Assembly (NCBI GenBank): GCA_963828185.1
Contig: CAWHDV010000002.1
Coordinates: 496,001-560,000, forward strand
DNA length: 64,000 nt
Direction of reading: 5' to 3'
Source: Rhodoblastus sp963828185
Lineage (GTDB): Bacteria > Pseudomonadota > Alphaproteobacteria > Rhizobiales > Beijerinckiaceae
A program made the translations under genes and the position numbers. The notes beneath the pieces are model-generated. The model worked only from the letters and a program-made list of their open reading frames with translations, ran no database searches and was not told the origin of the DNA. Below are positions 48,192 through 56,948 of the stretch, piece by piece; the stretch's first letter is position 1; each line of letters opens with the position of its first letter.

Positions 48192-48603
48192 CTATGCAAT
48201 CCGGCATAATGTTCCCGGATAGACTCGAACGACCGCGTCGACGACCGAGACAAAGAAGCACCGCGACTTTCCCGAGCCCGTACGGGTGGTGACGACGAAA
48301 CTCTGACCGGCCCGAGCTTTCTCTATTGATTGCGCCTGATGACGATAACATCGCAGTGATTTCTCGCCGAAACGAAAAATTCGCCCCGTGGTTTCGTCCA
48401 AATCGCCGGAGGCTACGAGGTCATTTACGCTAGGCCCGTCCAGGAACCGAGGGTTAAGCGATAACAATGCATCCGGCCAGAATCGCCCGACGTCGCACTG
48501 GCTGTTGATTTCGGACGCCAGGTCGTCAGAGCGGATGGTACTGAAAGATCGAGAGGCGGGCGTGGGAGTCAATCAACTGGTGATCGAATTCGAAAGCCTT
48601 CAT
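48192..48603 (-). pseudogene. Truncated DEAD/DEAH helicase (N-terminal ~135 codons)
   Basis: From ATG 48603 the strand reads KAFEFDHQLIDSHARLSIF, shifts frame near 48541, then continues with STIRSDDLASEI, GRFWPDALLSLNPRFLDG, CYRHQAQSIEKARAG and the Walker A region VVTTRTGSGKS (usually TGTGSGKS in the family). It ends soon after VSVVDAVVR. The pattern is that of large superfamily-2 helicases of the DUF1998-containing type often found in defence islands. Everything beyond motif I is lost. It lies just downstream of the 3' end of tRNA-Arg, a common integration point. Confidence 0.65.
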
Positions 48604-48801
48604 CAGCCACTCTCCATCGCCCGTCCGATGCCGTGCGAGCCTACGACGGGTTGCGGGTGCCGCCCAAGGTGTGACGCTGCAGCTTTATCCCTTTTTTGTT
48701 TTTCATGGATGAAATTTGCGGGTCGGCGGTTGCCATGTGGTTGCCAAAAATTCAGCCCAGCTCAGCTGTGTCAATCAAGTCATTGTTTTTATAGCAGTTT
48801 A

Positions 48802-48878
48802 TGGCGCGCCCGAAAGGATTCGAACCTCTGACCCCTAAATTCGTAGTCTAGTGCTCTATCCAGCTGAGCTACGGGCGC
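48802..48878 (-). tRNA. tRNA-Arg (anticodon ACG)
   Basis: Reverse strand folds into a complete cloverleaf: acceptor GCGCCCG/CGGGCGC, D-arm with AGCTCAGCTGGATAGAGC, anticodon stem CTAGA/TTTAG around the loop CTACGAA (anticodon ACG), and T-arm with GGTTCGAATCC. The discriminator G is followed by an encoded CCA. ACG is deaminated to ICG to read CGU/CGC/CGA. Its 3' end faces the helicase remnant. Confidence 0.95.
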
Positions 48879-48966
48879 CTCTGGCGGCGCGTCAGGAAGG
48901 ACGACGCCGCTGCAGTGGCGCGCTGTTTAGCCGCTCTCGGCGCCCTTGGCAATAGGCAAAGACGCC

Positions 48967-48993
48967 GCAAAAAACCGTCGCCGGCTTTTTTTG
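48967..48993. terminator. Possible bidirectional terminator-like hairpin
   Basis: Symmetrical sequence: a run of six A, CCG-TCGC-CGG, then a run of seven T, within GC-rich surroundings. It would form a stem of about ten pairs ending in T (plus strand) or A/T (minus). It lies upstream of both the tRNA and rpmH, so its purpose is unclear. Confidence 0.35.
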
Positions 48994-49045
48994 CCCGAGC
49001 GCGCCGCCGACCGACCGGGCGGCCCCTTTTAATCTCCGCGCCGCG

Positions 49046-49075
49046 TTGACTTTTCGCCGCCCATGCCACTATAAG
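49046..49075 (+). promoter_or_regulatory. Putative sigma-70 promoter of rpmH-rnpA-yidC
   Basis: TTGACT (49046-49051) and TATAAG (49070-49075) are separated by 18 bases, an arrangement close to the vegetative consensus. It lies 140 bases before the rpmH start, with no competing element seen. Good position for the promoter of the ribosomal protein operon. Confidence 0.55.
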
Positions 49076-49214
49076 GCCGCTCGCGATTTCGGCCTCGCGC
49101 CGACGTCGTTGTTCGCTTTTGGCGACATCGATACGACGAAGCGCGAACCCTTTGAACAATTCAGGCCGCGTCCAGCCCCGCTGTTGACGCGCCCAGGCAA
49201 ACCGGAGCAGACCC

Positions 49215-49349
49215 GTGAAGCGGACCTATCAACCTTCCAAGCTCGTGCGCAAGCGTCGTCACGGTTTTCGCGCCCGTATGGCGACCGTCGGCGGCCGCAA
49301 GGTCATCGCCGCCCGCCGCGCGCGCGGCCGCAAGCGCCTTTCGGCCTGA
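49215..49349 (+). CDS. rpmH: Ribosomal protein L34
   Basis: Basic 44-residue protein of the large ribosomal subunit: KRTYQPSKLVRKRRHGF, then RMATVGGRKVIAARRARGRKR. GTG start at 49215. This gene is too short for most ORF finders but is unmistakable by sequence and by its place in front of rnpA and yidC. A normal length for the family. Confidence 0.97.
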   Translation: MKRTYQPSKLVRKRRHGFRARMATVGGRKVIAARRARGRKRLSA

Positions 49350-49353
49350 GGCC

Positions 49354-49857
49354 GTGGCGCGCCACGCGCGCGTCCTCGCCATGACCGATCCATGCGACGG
49401 CAAGACCGTTCCCGCTTCCGCGAGCGAAGGCTCGCGGAGCTTAATTCTGCGTCTGAAGAAACGCGCCGACTTTGTCGCCGCCGCCAGGGGACGCCGCCAG
49501 CATCAGCGCTGCTTCGTCCTGCAGGCTCGCAAAAGGCCGGAGGCCGTCGAAACCCCGACCGCTGACGCCGCCGGATGCGACGCGCCGCGCTTCGGCTTCA
49601 CCGTCACCAAGAAAGTCGGCAATTCCGTGGTCCGCAACCGCATCCGCCGCCGCCTGCGCGAGGCCTTGCGGCTGTCGGACCTTGCCCTGCCAAAGCCCCG
49701 GCATGATTACGTGCTGGTGGCGCGAATCGAGGCGCTGAGCGCCCCGTTCGAGGAATTGCGCGGCGAAATCGCCCGCGCCCTGACACGAATCCATCAGGCC
49801 GGCCCCGACCGCCGGCCTCCCGCCTCCCCGGCCGCCGATCGCAAGCAAGACGTTTGA
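49354..49857 (+). CDS. rnpA: Ribonuclease P protein component
   Basis: Basic protein that assists the RNase P RNA in tRNA 5' maturation. The core starts near residue 31 with LKKRADFVAAARGRR and contains FGFTVTKKVGNSVVRNRIRRRLREALR, the RNR signature. GTG start at 49354, four bases after rpmH; ATG 49381 is an alternative. 167 residues is a bit long because of N- and C-terminal extensions common in alphaproteobacteria. The end overlaps the region just before the yidC start. Confidence 0.95.
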   Translation: MARHARVLAMTDPCDGKTVPASASEGSRSLILRLKKRADFVAAARGRRQHQRCFVLQARKRPEAVETPTADAAGCDAPRFGFTVTKKVGNSVVRNRIRRRLREALRLSDLALPKPRHDYVLVARIEALSAPFEELRGEIARALTRIHQAGPDRRPPASPAADRKQDV

Positions 49858-49859
49858 CC

Positions 49860-51710
49860 ATGTTGAACCAGGATCCCAAGGATCAAAAAAACCTCATCCT
49901 CGCCATGGCGCTGTCGCTCGTGGTCATCGTCGGCTGGAACCATTTTTATGGCGCGCCGAAAGTGCATCAGGCGCGCCAGACGCAAAGCCAGCTGCAGCAG
50001 ATGCCGCAATCTGGCCAGGCGGCGCCCGCCGGCCAGTCCGCGCCGGGCGCAGCGGCCAATCCCGCCGAGGCCAACGGCGGCGCAGGCCTGCAGCCTGCCG
50101 CCCCGGCGTTGAGCCGCGCCGACGCCCTGGCGCAAAGCCCGCGCATCATCGTCGACAACAAGGAAATGTTCGGCAGCATCGCCCTCAAGGGGGCGCGGCT
50201 CGACGACATCGCGCTGAAGAAGTATCGCGAGACCACCGACCCGCACAGCCCGAACATCGTGCTGCTGTCGCCGTCGGGCGCGCCCAATGGATATTTCGTC
50301 GACCTCAATTATGTCGCCCCGCGCGGCGTCTCGCTCGACCTGCCCAAGGACGACACACTCTGGAAGGCCGACGGAAGCCGCCTGAGCGAGGCCACGCCCG
50401 TCACCCTGACCTATGACAATGGCAAGGGCCTGGTCTTCAAGCGCAAGATCACGGTCGACGACGCCTATATGTTCACCTTCGTCGACACCGTCGAAAACCA
50501 GGGCAAGGAGCCGGTCACGCTCTTTCCCGACGCCACCGACACCCGCCAGGGAACGCCCAAGACCTCCGGCTACGCCGTCCTGCACGAGGGCTTCATCGGC
50601 GTGGTCGGCGCCGGCCAGTCGTCAACCGAAATCACCTACTCCAAGATCGCCAAGGAGACCGACGACGCCAAGGTCCTGCCGGTCGAAGGCTTCGCCCAGG
50701 GCGGCTGGCTCGGCTATACCGACAAATATTGGGCGACGGCGATCATTCCTGACCAGCAGGAGAGCTACAAGGGCTGGTTCCGCGAGTTCCCCGGCGCCGT
50801 CCCGCAATACCAGGCCGATATTTTCGCCCAGGCGAAAACCATCGCTCCGGGCGCCAGCCTCGCCATGACCACGCGGGTTTTCGCCGGCGCCAAGGAAACC
50901 AATATCCTCAGCCACTACCAGAACGATCTCGGCATCTCCAAATTCGACATGCTGATCGACTGGGGCTATTTCCACTTCATCACCCGGCCGATGTTTTGGC
51001 TGTTGGTGACAATCTACAAGATCGTCGGCAATTTCGGCGTCGCCATCCTGATCATCACCCTGCTCGTCAAGGCGCTGTTCTTCCCGCTCGCCAACAAATC
51101 CTACCTGTCGATGGCCAAGATGAAGGCCGTGCAGCCCAAGCTCAAGGCGTTACAGGAGCAATATCCCGACGACAAGATGAAGCAGCAGCAGGAGACGATG
51201 GAGCTGTACAAGCGGGAGAAGATCAATCCCGTCTCTGGCTGCCTGCCGGTGGTGCTGCAGATACCCGTGTTCTTCTCGCTCTACAAGGTGCTGTTCGTCG
51301 CCATCGAAATGCGGCAGGCGCCGTTCTTCGGCTGGATCAAGGACCTGTCCGCGCCCGATCCGACCAACATCTTCAACCTGTTCGGCCTGCTGCCTTTCGA
51401 TCCGACGCAGCTCCCGACTTTCGGCCATCTCCTGCATCTCGGCGTCTGGCCGTTGGTCATGGGCGTGTCGATGTGGGTGCAGATGAAGATGAACCCCGAG
51501 CCCACCGATCCCGTGCAGAAAACCATGTTCTCGTGGATGCCGGTGATCTTCACCTTCATGCTCGGCTCGTTCCCGGCCGGCCTCGTCATCTACTGGACGT
51601 GGAACAACACCCTGTCGGTGTCGCAGCAGGCCCTGATCATGAAAAGGGCGGGCGTGAAGATCGAATTGTTCGACAACCTGCGCAGGACTTTTTCACGCAA
51701 GCCGGCGTAG
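49860..51710 (+). CDS. yidC: Membrane protein insertase YidC
   Basis: Inserts and folds inner-membrane proteins, with or without SecYEG. Residues 1-30 hold TM1 (LILAMALSLVVIVGW). A Gln/Ala/Pro-rich linker and a large periplasmic beta domain (about 90-360) follow, then the conserved five-helix core with FPLANKSYLSMAKMKAVQPK and the SGCLPVVLQIPVFFSLYKVL segment. 616 residues from ATG 49860, typical for Hyphomicrobiales. Three bases after the rnpA stop, so the genes are co-transcribed. Confidence 0.97.
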   Translation: MLNQDPKDQKNLILAMALSLVVIVGWNHFYGAPKVHQARQTQSQLQQMPQSGQAAPAGQSAPGAAANPAEANGGAGLQPAAPALSRADALAQSPRIIVDNKEMFGSIALKGARLDDIALKKYRETTDPHSPNIVLLSPSGAPNGYFVDLNYVAPRGVSLDLPKDDTLWKADGSRLSEATPVTLTYDNGKGLVFKRKITVDDAYMFTFVDTVENQGKEPVTLFPDATDTRQGTPKTSGYAVLHEGFIGVVGAGQSSTEITYSKIAKETDDAKVLPVEGFAQGGWLGYTDKYWATAIIPDQQESYKGWFREFPGAVPQYQADIFAQAKTIAPGASLAMTTRVFAGAKETNILSHYQNDLGISKFDMLIDWGYFHFITRPMFWLLVTIYKIVGNFGVAILIITLLVKALFFPLANKSYLSMAKMKAVQPKLKALQEQYPDDKMKQQQETMELYKREKINPVSGCLPVVLQIPVFFSLYKVLFVAIEMRQAPFFGWIKDLSAPDPTNIFNLFGLLPFDPTQLPTFGHLLHLGVWPLVMGVSMWVQMKMNPEPTDPVQKTMFSWMPVIFTFMLGSFPAGLVIYWTWNNTLSVSQQALIMKRAGVKIELFDNLRRTFSRKPA

Positions 51711-51733
51711 GGGCTGCTGGCGGCGATCCGCAT

Positions 51734-51823
51734 CGTCGTTGCGAGGAACGCAGTGACGAAACAATCCGCGCCGCGGTTCGCAACAAAGGTGGATTGCTTC
51801 GCTCCGCTCGCAATGAGGGGACG
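51734..51823. repeat. REP-like imperfect inverted repeat between yidC and engB
   Basis: Left arm (51734-51767, CGTCGTTGCGAGGAACGCAG...) and right arm (51791-51823, GGATTGCTTCGCTCCGCTCG...) are imperfect inverted copies. They contain the words TTGCGAG / CTCGCAA and ACAATCC / GGATTG, typical of dispersed palindromic elements in alphaproteobacteria. It may act as an mRNA stabiliser or attenuator between the two genes. Confidence 0.7.
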
Positions 51824-51855
51824 TTGCGGCCGATGTAAAAACAGAGGCTCAGTCC

Positions 51856-52539
51856 ATGACCGAAGCGGAACAGGAACTTGATTTCGCCGAAATCGGCAGA
51901 AAACTTTTCGCGCAAAGCTGCGATTTCATCTGGGCGGCCGACAAGATCGACGGCCTGCCGCCGATGGGGCCGCTGGAGATCGCATTCGGCGGGCGCTCCA
52001 ATGTTGGAAAATCGTCGCTGCTCAATGCGCTTACCGGGCGAAAAGCTCTGGCGCGCACTTCGCACACGCCGGGTCGAACCCAGCAGCTGAACTTCTTCAA
52101 TCTCGGCCCCGACCCGGAAGCGCCGGTTTTGCGCCTGGTCGACATGCCGGGCTATGGCTATGCCGCCGTCTCCAAGGAAAAGATCGCCAACTGGACCCGG
52201 CTGATGAAGGATTTTTTACGCGGCCGGGCGACACTTGCCCGCGTCTTCGTGCTGATCGACGGCCGCCACGGGCTGAAAGATGTCGATCATGAGATGCTCA
52301 AGCAGCTCGACCAGTCGGCGCTTTCCTACCAGATCGTGCTGACCAAGCGCGACGAGGTGAAGCTGGGACTAATCGAAAAGACCATCCTCGACGCCGAAGC
52401 CGGCCTGCGCGCGCATCCGGCGGCGCATCCCGAAGTGATTTTCTTGTCCTCGCACAAGGGCGAAGGCGTCTCGGAGCTGCGCGAAACCATCGCCAAATTG
52501 ATGTTCGAGCGCGACAGACGAGTTTTCGAGCGCGCGTAA
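51856..52539 (+). CDS. engB: Ribosome biogenesis GTP-binding protein EngB/YsxC
   Basis: GTPase for large-subunit assembly and division. P-loop GGRSNVGKSSLLN (about residue 40), G2 HTPGRTQ, G3 DMPGYG, G4 TKRDE, G5 SSHKGEG. 227 residues, typical for alphaproteobacteria with a slightly long N-terminus. ATG 51856 with AGAGG upstream. It follows yidC after the REP-like sequence and precedes argB by 44 bases. Confidence 0.96.
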   Translation: MTEAEQELDFAEIGRKLFAQSCDFIWAADKIDGLPPMGPLEIAFGGRSNVGKSSLLNALTGRKALARTSHTPGRTQQLNFFNLGPDPEAPVLRLVDMPGYGYAAVSKEKIANWTRLMKDFLRGRATLARVFVLIDGRHGLKDVDHEMLKQLDQSALSYQIVLTKRDEVKLGLIEKTILDAEAGLRAHPAAHPEVIFLSSHKGEGVSELRETIAKLMFERDRRVFERA

Positions 52540-52583
52540 ATCGGCTACACACGCCCGGTTCCTCCTGAAGCCAAGGCGCATCC

Positions 52584-53483
52584 ATGACCGAAGCCCCGGC
52601 CCGCCCCATCGACCAGGCCACCGCCATCGATCAGGCCAAGATCCTGATGCAGGCGCTGCCGCACATGCTGCATTACGACGACACCATCGTCGTGGTGAAA
52701 TACGGCGGCCACGCCATGGGCGACGAGGCCGGCGCGCGCAATTTCGCCCGCGACATGGTCTTGCTCGAACAATCCGGCGTCAATCCGGTTGTCGTCCATG
52801 GCGGCGGGCCGCAGATCGGCTCGATGCTGACGAAACTCGGCATCAAGTCGGAATTCGCCGACGGCTTGCGCGTCACCGACAAGGCGACCGTCGAAGTGGT
52901 CGAAATGGTGCTCGCCGGCGCCATCAACAAGCAGATCGTCGGCTTCATCAACAATGAAGGCGGCCGCGCCATCGGACTATGCGGCAAGGACGGAAACATG
53001 GTCACGGCGACCAAGGTCGTGAAGGTCGAGCAGGAGGGCAAGCCGCCGGTCGATCTCGGCTTCGTCGGCGAACCGTCGAAAGTCAATTCGACCGTGCTGG
53101 AACAGGTGCTCGGCCGCGAGCTGATTCCCGTGCTGGCGCCGATCGCCCAAGGCGCCGACGGCGAAACTTTTAACGTCAACGCCGACACGTTCGCCGGCGC
53201 CATCGCCGGAGCCCTGGGCGCAAAACGCCTGCTGCTCCTGACCGACGTCCCCGGCGTGCTCGACGCCGACAAGAACCTGATCAAGCAATTGCGCATCGGC
53301 GAAATCCCCGGCCTGATCGCCGAGGGCGTCATCACCGGCGGCATGATCCCAAAAGTCGAGACCTGCATCTACGCGATCGAGAAGGGCGTCGAAGGCGTGG
53401 TCATCCTCGACGGCAAGATCCCGCACGCCGTGCTGATCGAACTCTTGACCGACCACGGCGCCGGCACGCTGATCACAAGGTGA
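52584..53483 (+). CDS. argB: Acetylglutamate kinase
   Basis: Second step of arginine synthesis: phosphorylates N-acetylglutamate. KYGGHAMGD near residue 35 binds the phosphate; VHGGGPQIGSML and the conserved LLLLTDVPGVLD and EGVITGGMIPKVE motifs are present. 299 residues, with the N-terminal helix that marks the arginine-inhibited hexameric form. Part of the conserved yidC-engB-argB gene order. Confidence 0.97.
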   Translation: MTEAPARPIDQATAIDQAKILMQALPHMLHYDDTIVVVKYGGHAMGDEAGARNFARDMVLLEQSGVNPVVVHGGGPQIGSMLTKLGIKSEFADGLRVTDKATVEVVEMVLAGAINKQIVGFINNEGGRAIGLCGKDGNMVTATKVVKVEQEGKPPVDLGFVGEPSKVNSTVLEQVLGRELIPVLAPIAQGADGETFNVNADTFAGAIAGALGAKRLLLLTDVPGVLDADKNLIKQLRIGEIPGLIAEGVITGGMIPKVETCIYAIEKGVEGVVILDGKIPHAVLIELLTDHGAGTLITR

Positions 53484-53500
53484 GCGGGACCGGAAGCGAC

Positions 53501-54196
53501 ATGACACACGATCTGGCGGCCTTCCGCCGGGTCGACACCTGGGTGTTCGACCTCGACAACACGCTGTACCCGCCCGACAGCGACCTGTGGCCGCGCATCG
53601 ACGCGCGCATCACCGCGTACATGATCGCGCTGTTCGGCCTCGACGGCCTTTCCGCCCGCGCCCTGCAAAAACATTATTATCGCGTCTATGGCACGACGCT
53701 GGCCGGGCTGATCCGCGAATATGACGTCGCGCCGGCGGACTTTCTGCAATTCGTGCATGACATCGACCGCTCCTCGCTCGCCCCCAATCCGGCGCTGGCG
53801 CAGGCGATCGAAGCCCTGCCCGGCCGCAAGCTGATCCTCACCAACGGCTCGCACGCCCATGCGCTGGCGACGTCAAAACAGCTCGGCATCGACCATTTGT
53901 TCGAGGATTTCTTCGCCATCGAACACGCGGATTACCTGCCAAAACCCGCCTTGCAGACTTTTCAGCGCTTTTTCGAGCGCCATTCCGTCGATCCGGCCAA
54001 GGCGGCGATGTTCGAGGATATCGTCCACAATCTCGCGGCGCCGCACTCAAGCGGCATGCTGACCGTGCTGGTGCGGCCAAGACAGGGCGCCGAAGACAAT
54101 CGCGACGATTGGGAGAAGCATGACCATACGCCGGAGCATGTCGATTTCGTGACGGACGACCTCTCGGACTTTTTGCGCCGTCTCGCGCTGCGGTGA
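53501..54196 (+). CDS. HAD-family pyrimidine 5'-nucleotidase
   Basis: HAD phosphatase of ~231 residues of the Sdt1/YjjG-like group. The nucleophile motif I is FDLDNTLYPP, motif II is LILTNGSHAH, and motif III/IV lies in PAKAAMFEDIVHNL. Probably removes phosphate from pyrimidine nucleotides or related phosphates. ATG 53501 has GGAAG upstream; a GTG at 53480 overlapping the argB stop is less likely. Its place behind argB is conserved in Hyphomicrobiales. Confidence 0.9.
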   Translation: MTHDLAAFRRVDTWVFDLDNTLYPPDSDLWPRIDARITAYMIALFGLDGLSARALQKHYYRVYGTTLAGLIREYDVAPADFLQFVHDIDRSSLAPNPALAQAIEALPGRKLILTNGSHAHALATSKQLGIDHLFEDFFAIEHADYLPKPALQTFQRFFERHSVDPAKAAMFEDIVHNLAAPHSSGMLTVLVRPRQGAEDNRDDWEKHDHTPEHVDFVTDDLSDFLRRLALR

Positions 54197-54320
54197 AGTT
54201 GGGAGCGCTTGCGGTCCGGGCGCGTTTTTATGCACGGACGGCTGGACTCGATCCTTTGCGGCTCACAGTCCGCGGCGCCGATGGCACAATCGGTCGACGG
54301 CCGCCATTCTTGCCGCCGCG

Positions 54321-54995
54321 TCAAACCGCCGTCTGGATTTCCGGAGCGTCATTGGTCGCGCGATTGACCCCGGCGCCGATGGCGAAAAAGGCGATGGCGT
54401 CGTCGCCGGCCGGCTTCAGCAATTGCAGTGGCGGCGGCCGCGTCTCGTTCGGATCGAGCCATTCGTCGAAATCTTGCCTGTCGATCACCGCGGGCATGCG
54501 GTCGTGGATCGCCGCCGTCGCGCCATTCGCCATGGTGGTGACGATGCAGGCGGTGTCGATCTCGCTTCCCGAGGGGTCGATGAAAGTCTCCCACAGGCCA
54601 GCGAAACCCATCAGGCCGCCGTCGCTTCGGCGCAGCAGGAAGGGCGTTTTTGGCCCGCGCAGGTTCGGCCGCCATTCATACCAGCAATCGGCGGGAACGA
54701 GGCAGCGCCGCCGCCTCAGCGCCGCGCGAAAACTCGGCTTTTCCGCCAGCGTCTCGGCGCGCGCGTTGATGATGAGCGGGAATTTCTGCACGTCCTTGAC
54801 GAAACCCGGCAGAAAACCCCAACGCGCCAACTGGAAATGGCGCCTTACGCCATCCGCCTCGCGCCGCGCCGCGACGATCGGAATGGGCTGCGTCGGCGCG
54901 ATATTGTAGCGCGGCGGGAAATTGGGATTTCCCGCGTAGCGAAAGAAGGCGCGGACGGCCTCGGGCGGCGAAGTGATGGCGAAACGTCCGCACAT
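54321..54995 (-). CDS. SOS response-associated peptidase (SRAP/YedK/HMCES)
   Basis: Protects abasic sites in single-stranded DNA by a thiazolidine link from Cys2. All catalytic residues are present: Cys2 in MCGRF, Asn77 in NARAET, Glu107 in WYEW, and His164 in AIHDRMP. 224 residues, normal length. ATG 54995 is fixed by Cys2 needing to be the exposed N-terminus after Met removal. Single gene, separated from gor by a short gap. Confidence 0.95.
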   Translation of the reverse strand: MCGRFAITSPPEAVRAFFRYAGNPNFPPRYNIAPTQPIPIVAARREADGVRRHFQLARWGFLPGFVKDVQKFPLIINARAETLAEKPSFRAALRRRRCLVPADCWYEWRPNLRGPKTPFLLRRSDGGLMGFAGLWETFIDPSGSEIDTACIVTTMANGATAAIHDRMPAVIDRQDFDEWLDPNETRPPPLQLLKPAGDDAIAFFAIGAGVNRATNDAPEIQTAV

Positions 54996-55019
54996 TGCCC
55001 AACCTTTCAGTCCCGACCT

Positions 55020-56412
55020 CTAATCCTTGGCCTTTTCGCGGAAATGTCTGGCCGTGCGCGTGCGCAATGTCACGAGTTCTTCCGCGGCGGAGGGGTGCAG
55101 GGCCATGGTCGCGTCGAAATCGGCCTTTTTCGCGCCGATCCGCAGCGAGATCGCCAGCAGCTGCGCCATTTCGCCCGCGTCATCGCCCAGAATATGCACG
55201 CCGAGCACGCGGTCGCTTTCGCCATCGACGATGATCTTCATGACGATGCGGTCGGGCCCGCCGGCGAGCGTCGCCTTCATCGGCCGGAACTTAGTCTGAT
55301 AGATATCGACGCAAGCGTATTTTTCCAGGGCCTTGGCCTCGGTCATGCCGACCGTGCCGATTTCCGGGGTGGTGAAGACGGCGGTGGGGATCAGTTCGTA
55401 ATCGACCTTTTGCGCGCCGCCGCCGAACAGCCGGTCGGCGAGGAGATGCCCTTCGCGGATCGCCACAGGCGTCAGATTGACGCGATTGGTGACGTCGCCG
55501 ACCGCGTGGATCGAGGCGAGGTTGCTGGCGTTGAAGGCGTCCACCTTGACCGCGCCATAGCCGTCCATCGCGACCCCGGCCTTTTCCAGTCCGAGGCCCC
55601 CGGTGTGCGGCGCGCGGCCGGTGGCGACGAGAACCTGTTCCACGTCGAGATCGCCATGGTCGGACAGGCGCAGCTTGAGACAAGACTTCGGTCTTGACGA
55701 TTTCCGTCGGCAGCACGCCGAACCTGAAGTCGATCCCCGCATGGACCAAAGCGTCACGCAGATTCTCGCGTAAAATTTCGTCGAAGCCGCGCAAAATATT
55801 GCTGGCGCGGAACATCAGCGTGACCTTGGCGCCGAGGCGGGCGAAAATGCTGGCGAATTCCACGGCGATATAGCCGCCGCCGACCACCGCGAGGCGGCGG
55901 GGGAATTTTTCCAGGTCGAAGATCTCGTTCGAGCTGATGGCGTGCTCGACGCCGGGAATGGCAGGATACATCGAGGGGCTCGCCCCCGTCGCGACCAGGA
56001 TGTGTTTCGCCGACACGGTGCGGCCGCAGCCGATGAGGCGCACTTCATGCGGGCCGAGAATTTCCGCGCGCTCCTCGAACACTTCGACGCCGGCCTTGAG
56101 CAGGTTGGCCTCGTAGATATTGGACAGGCGCGAGATCTCGCCTTCCTTGGCGGCGACGAGCTTTTTCCAGTCGAATTCCGGCGGCTTGGGCAGGCGCCAG
56201 CCGAAGGCTTCGGCCTGCGCGAAATCTTCGGCGAAGCGCGACGCATAGACATAGAGCTTTTTTGGCACACAGCCTCGGATGACGCAGGTTCCGCCGATGC
56301 GGAATTCCTCGGCGATCATGCATTTCGCGCCGTGGCCCGCGCTGATGCGCGCGGCGCGCACGCCGCCCGAGCCGGCGCCGATGACGAAGAGGTCGGTATC
56401 AAAGGCGCTCAT
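55020..56412 (-). CDS. gor: Glutathione-disulfide reductase, frameshifted near 55684
   Basis: FAD/NADPH oxidoreductase keeping glutathione reduced. N-terminal frame: VIGAGSGGVRAARISA (FAD) and the redox pair in GGTCVIRGCVPKK, then VVGGGYIAVEFASIF (NADPH). Near 55684 the frame shifts; the second frame has VLVATGRAPHT, HAVGDVTNRVNLTPVAI and the C-terminal dimer domain with MALHPSAAEELVT. Joined product ~464 residues, normal length. The break is a single base and otherwise the sequence is intact, so a sequence error is likely. Confidence 0.9.
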
Positions 56413-56425
56413 TACGGCGGTGTTC

Positions 56426-56926
56426 CTAAAATTCGTGGCCCTTTTTGCGCATTTTCTCGCGCACCCGGGTCATGATGGTGATCGACGCCTGCCGGCGCCA
56501 CTCGGCCAGCGCGCCGGCGAGATCGCCGACCAGCGCCGGCTGCGCCGCGACATAGGCCTTGCCCGAGGCGCCGGCGAAGAACACCGCGCAATCCGCCAGC
56601 TCGCGCCGCGACAGGCGGCCGGCGTAGAGCGCCGCCGCGCGATCGGTCATGGCGTCGGCAAGCGCGTCGAATTCCGGCTGCAACTGGCGGATGACGGCGC
56701 GCAGGTCGTCCGTGGCGTCGGGCTGCGTCGTCGCCGTGCGGTCTTGCAGATCGGCCTCCATCTGTTCGACAAGGCCGTGAAAGGAGCGCGACAGCCCGGA
56801 CTCGACCACCACCATCCGCGCGAGCTTCAGCCGTTCCGGCGACGGCGCGTTTTCCGCGTGAACAAACCCTGCCGCGGCGACGAATACGCCGCAGGCGAGA
56901 AAGGCGCGCGAAAACATGCGGAGCAC
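56426..56926 (-). CDS. DUF2059 domain exported protein
   Basis: 166-residue protein with a signal peptide (FLACGVFVAAAGFVHAEN) and an all-helical DUF2059 domain (about 30-160) of unknown role in the periplasm. GTG 56926 has GGGAG eight bases upstream; ATG 56917 is the alternative. Located between rpiA and gor, same strand, short gaps (22 and 13 bases), so these three form an operon. Confidence 0.87.
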   Translation of the reverse strand: MLRMFSRAFLACGVFVAAAGFVHAENAPSPERLKLARMVVVESGLSRSFHGLVEQMEADLQDRTATTQPDATDDLRAVIRQLQPEFDALADAMTDRAAALYAGRLSRRELADCAVFFAGASGKAYVAAQPALVGDLAGALAEWRRQASITIMTRVREKMRKKGHEF

Positions 56927-56948
56927 GGACTGTTCTCCCTCGGCCTGA

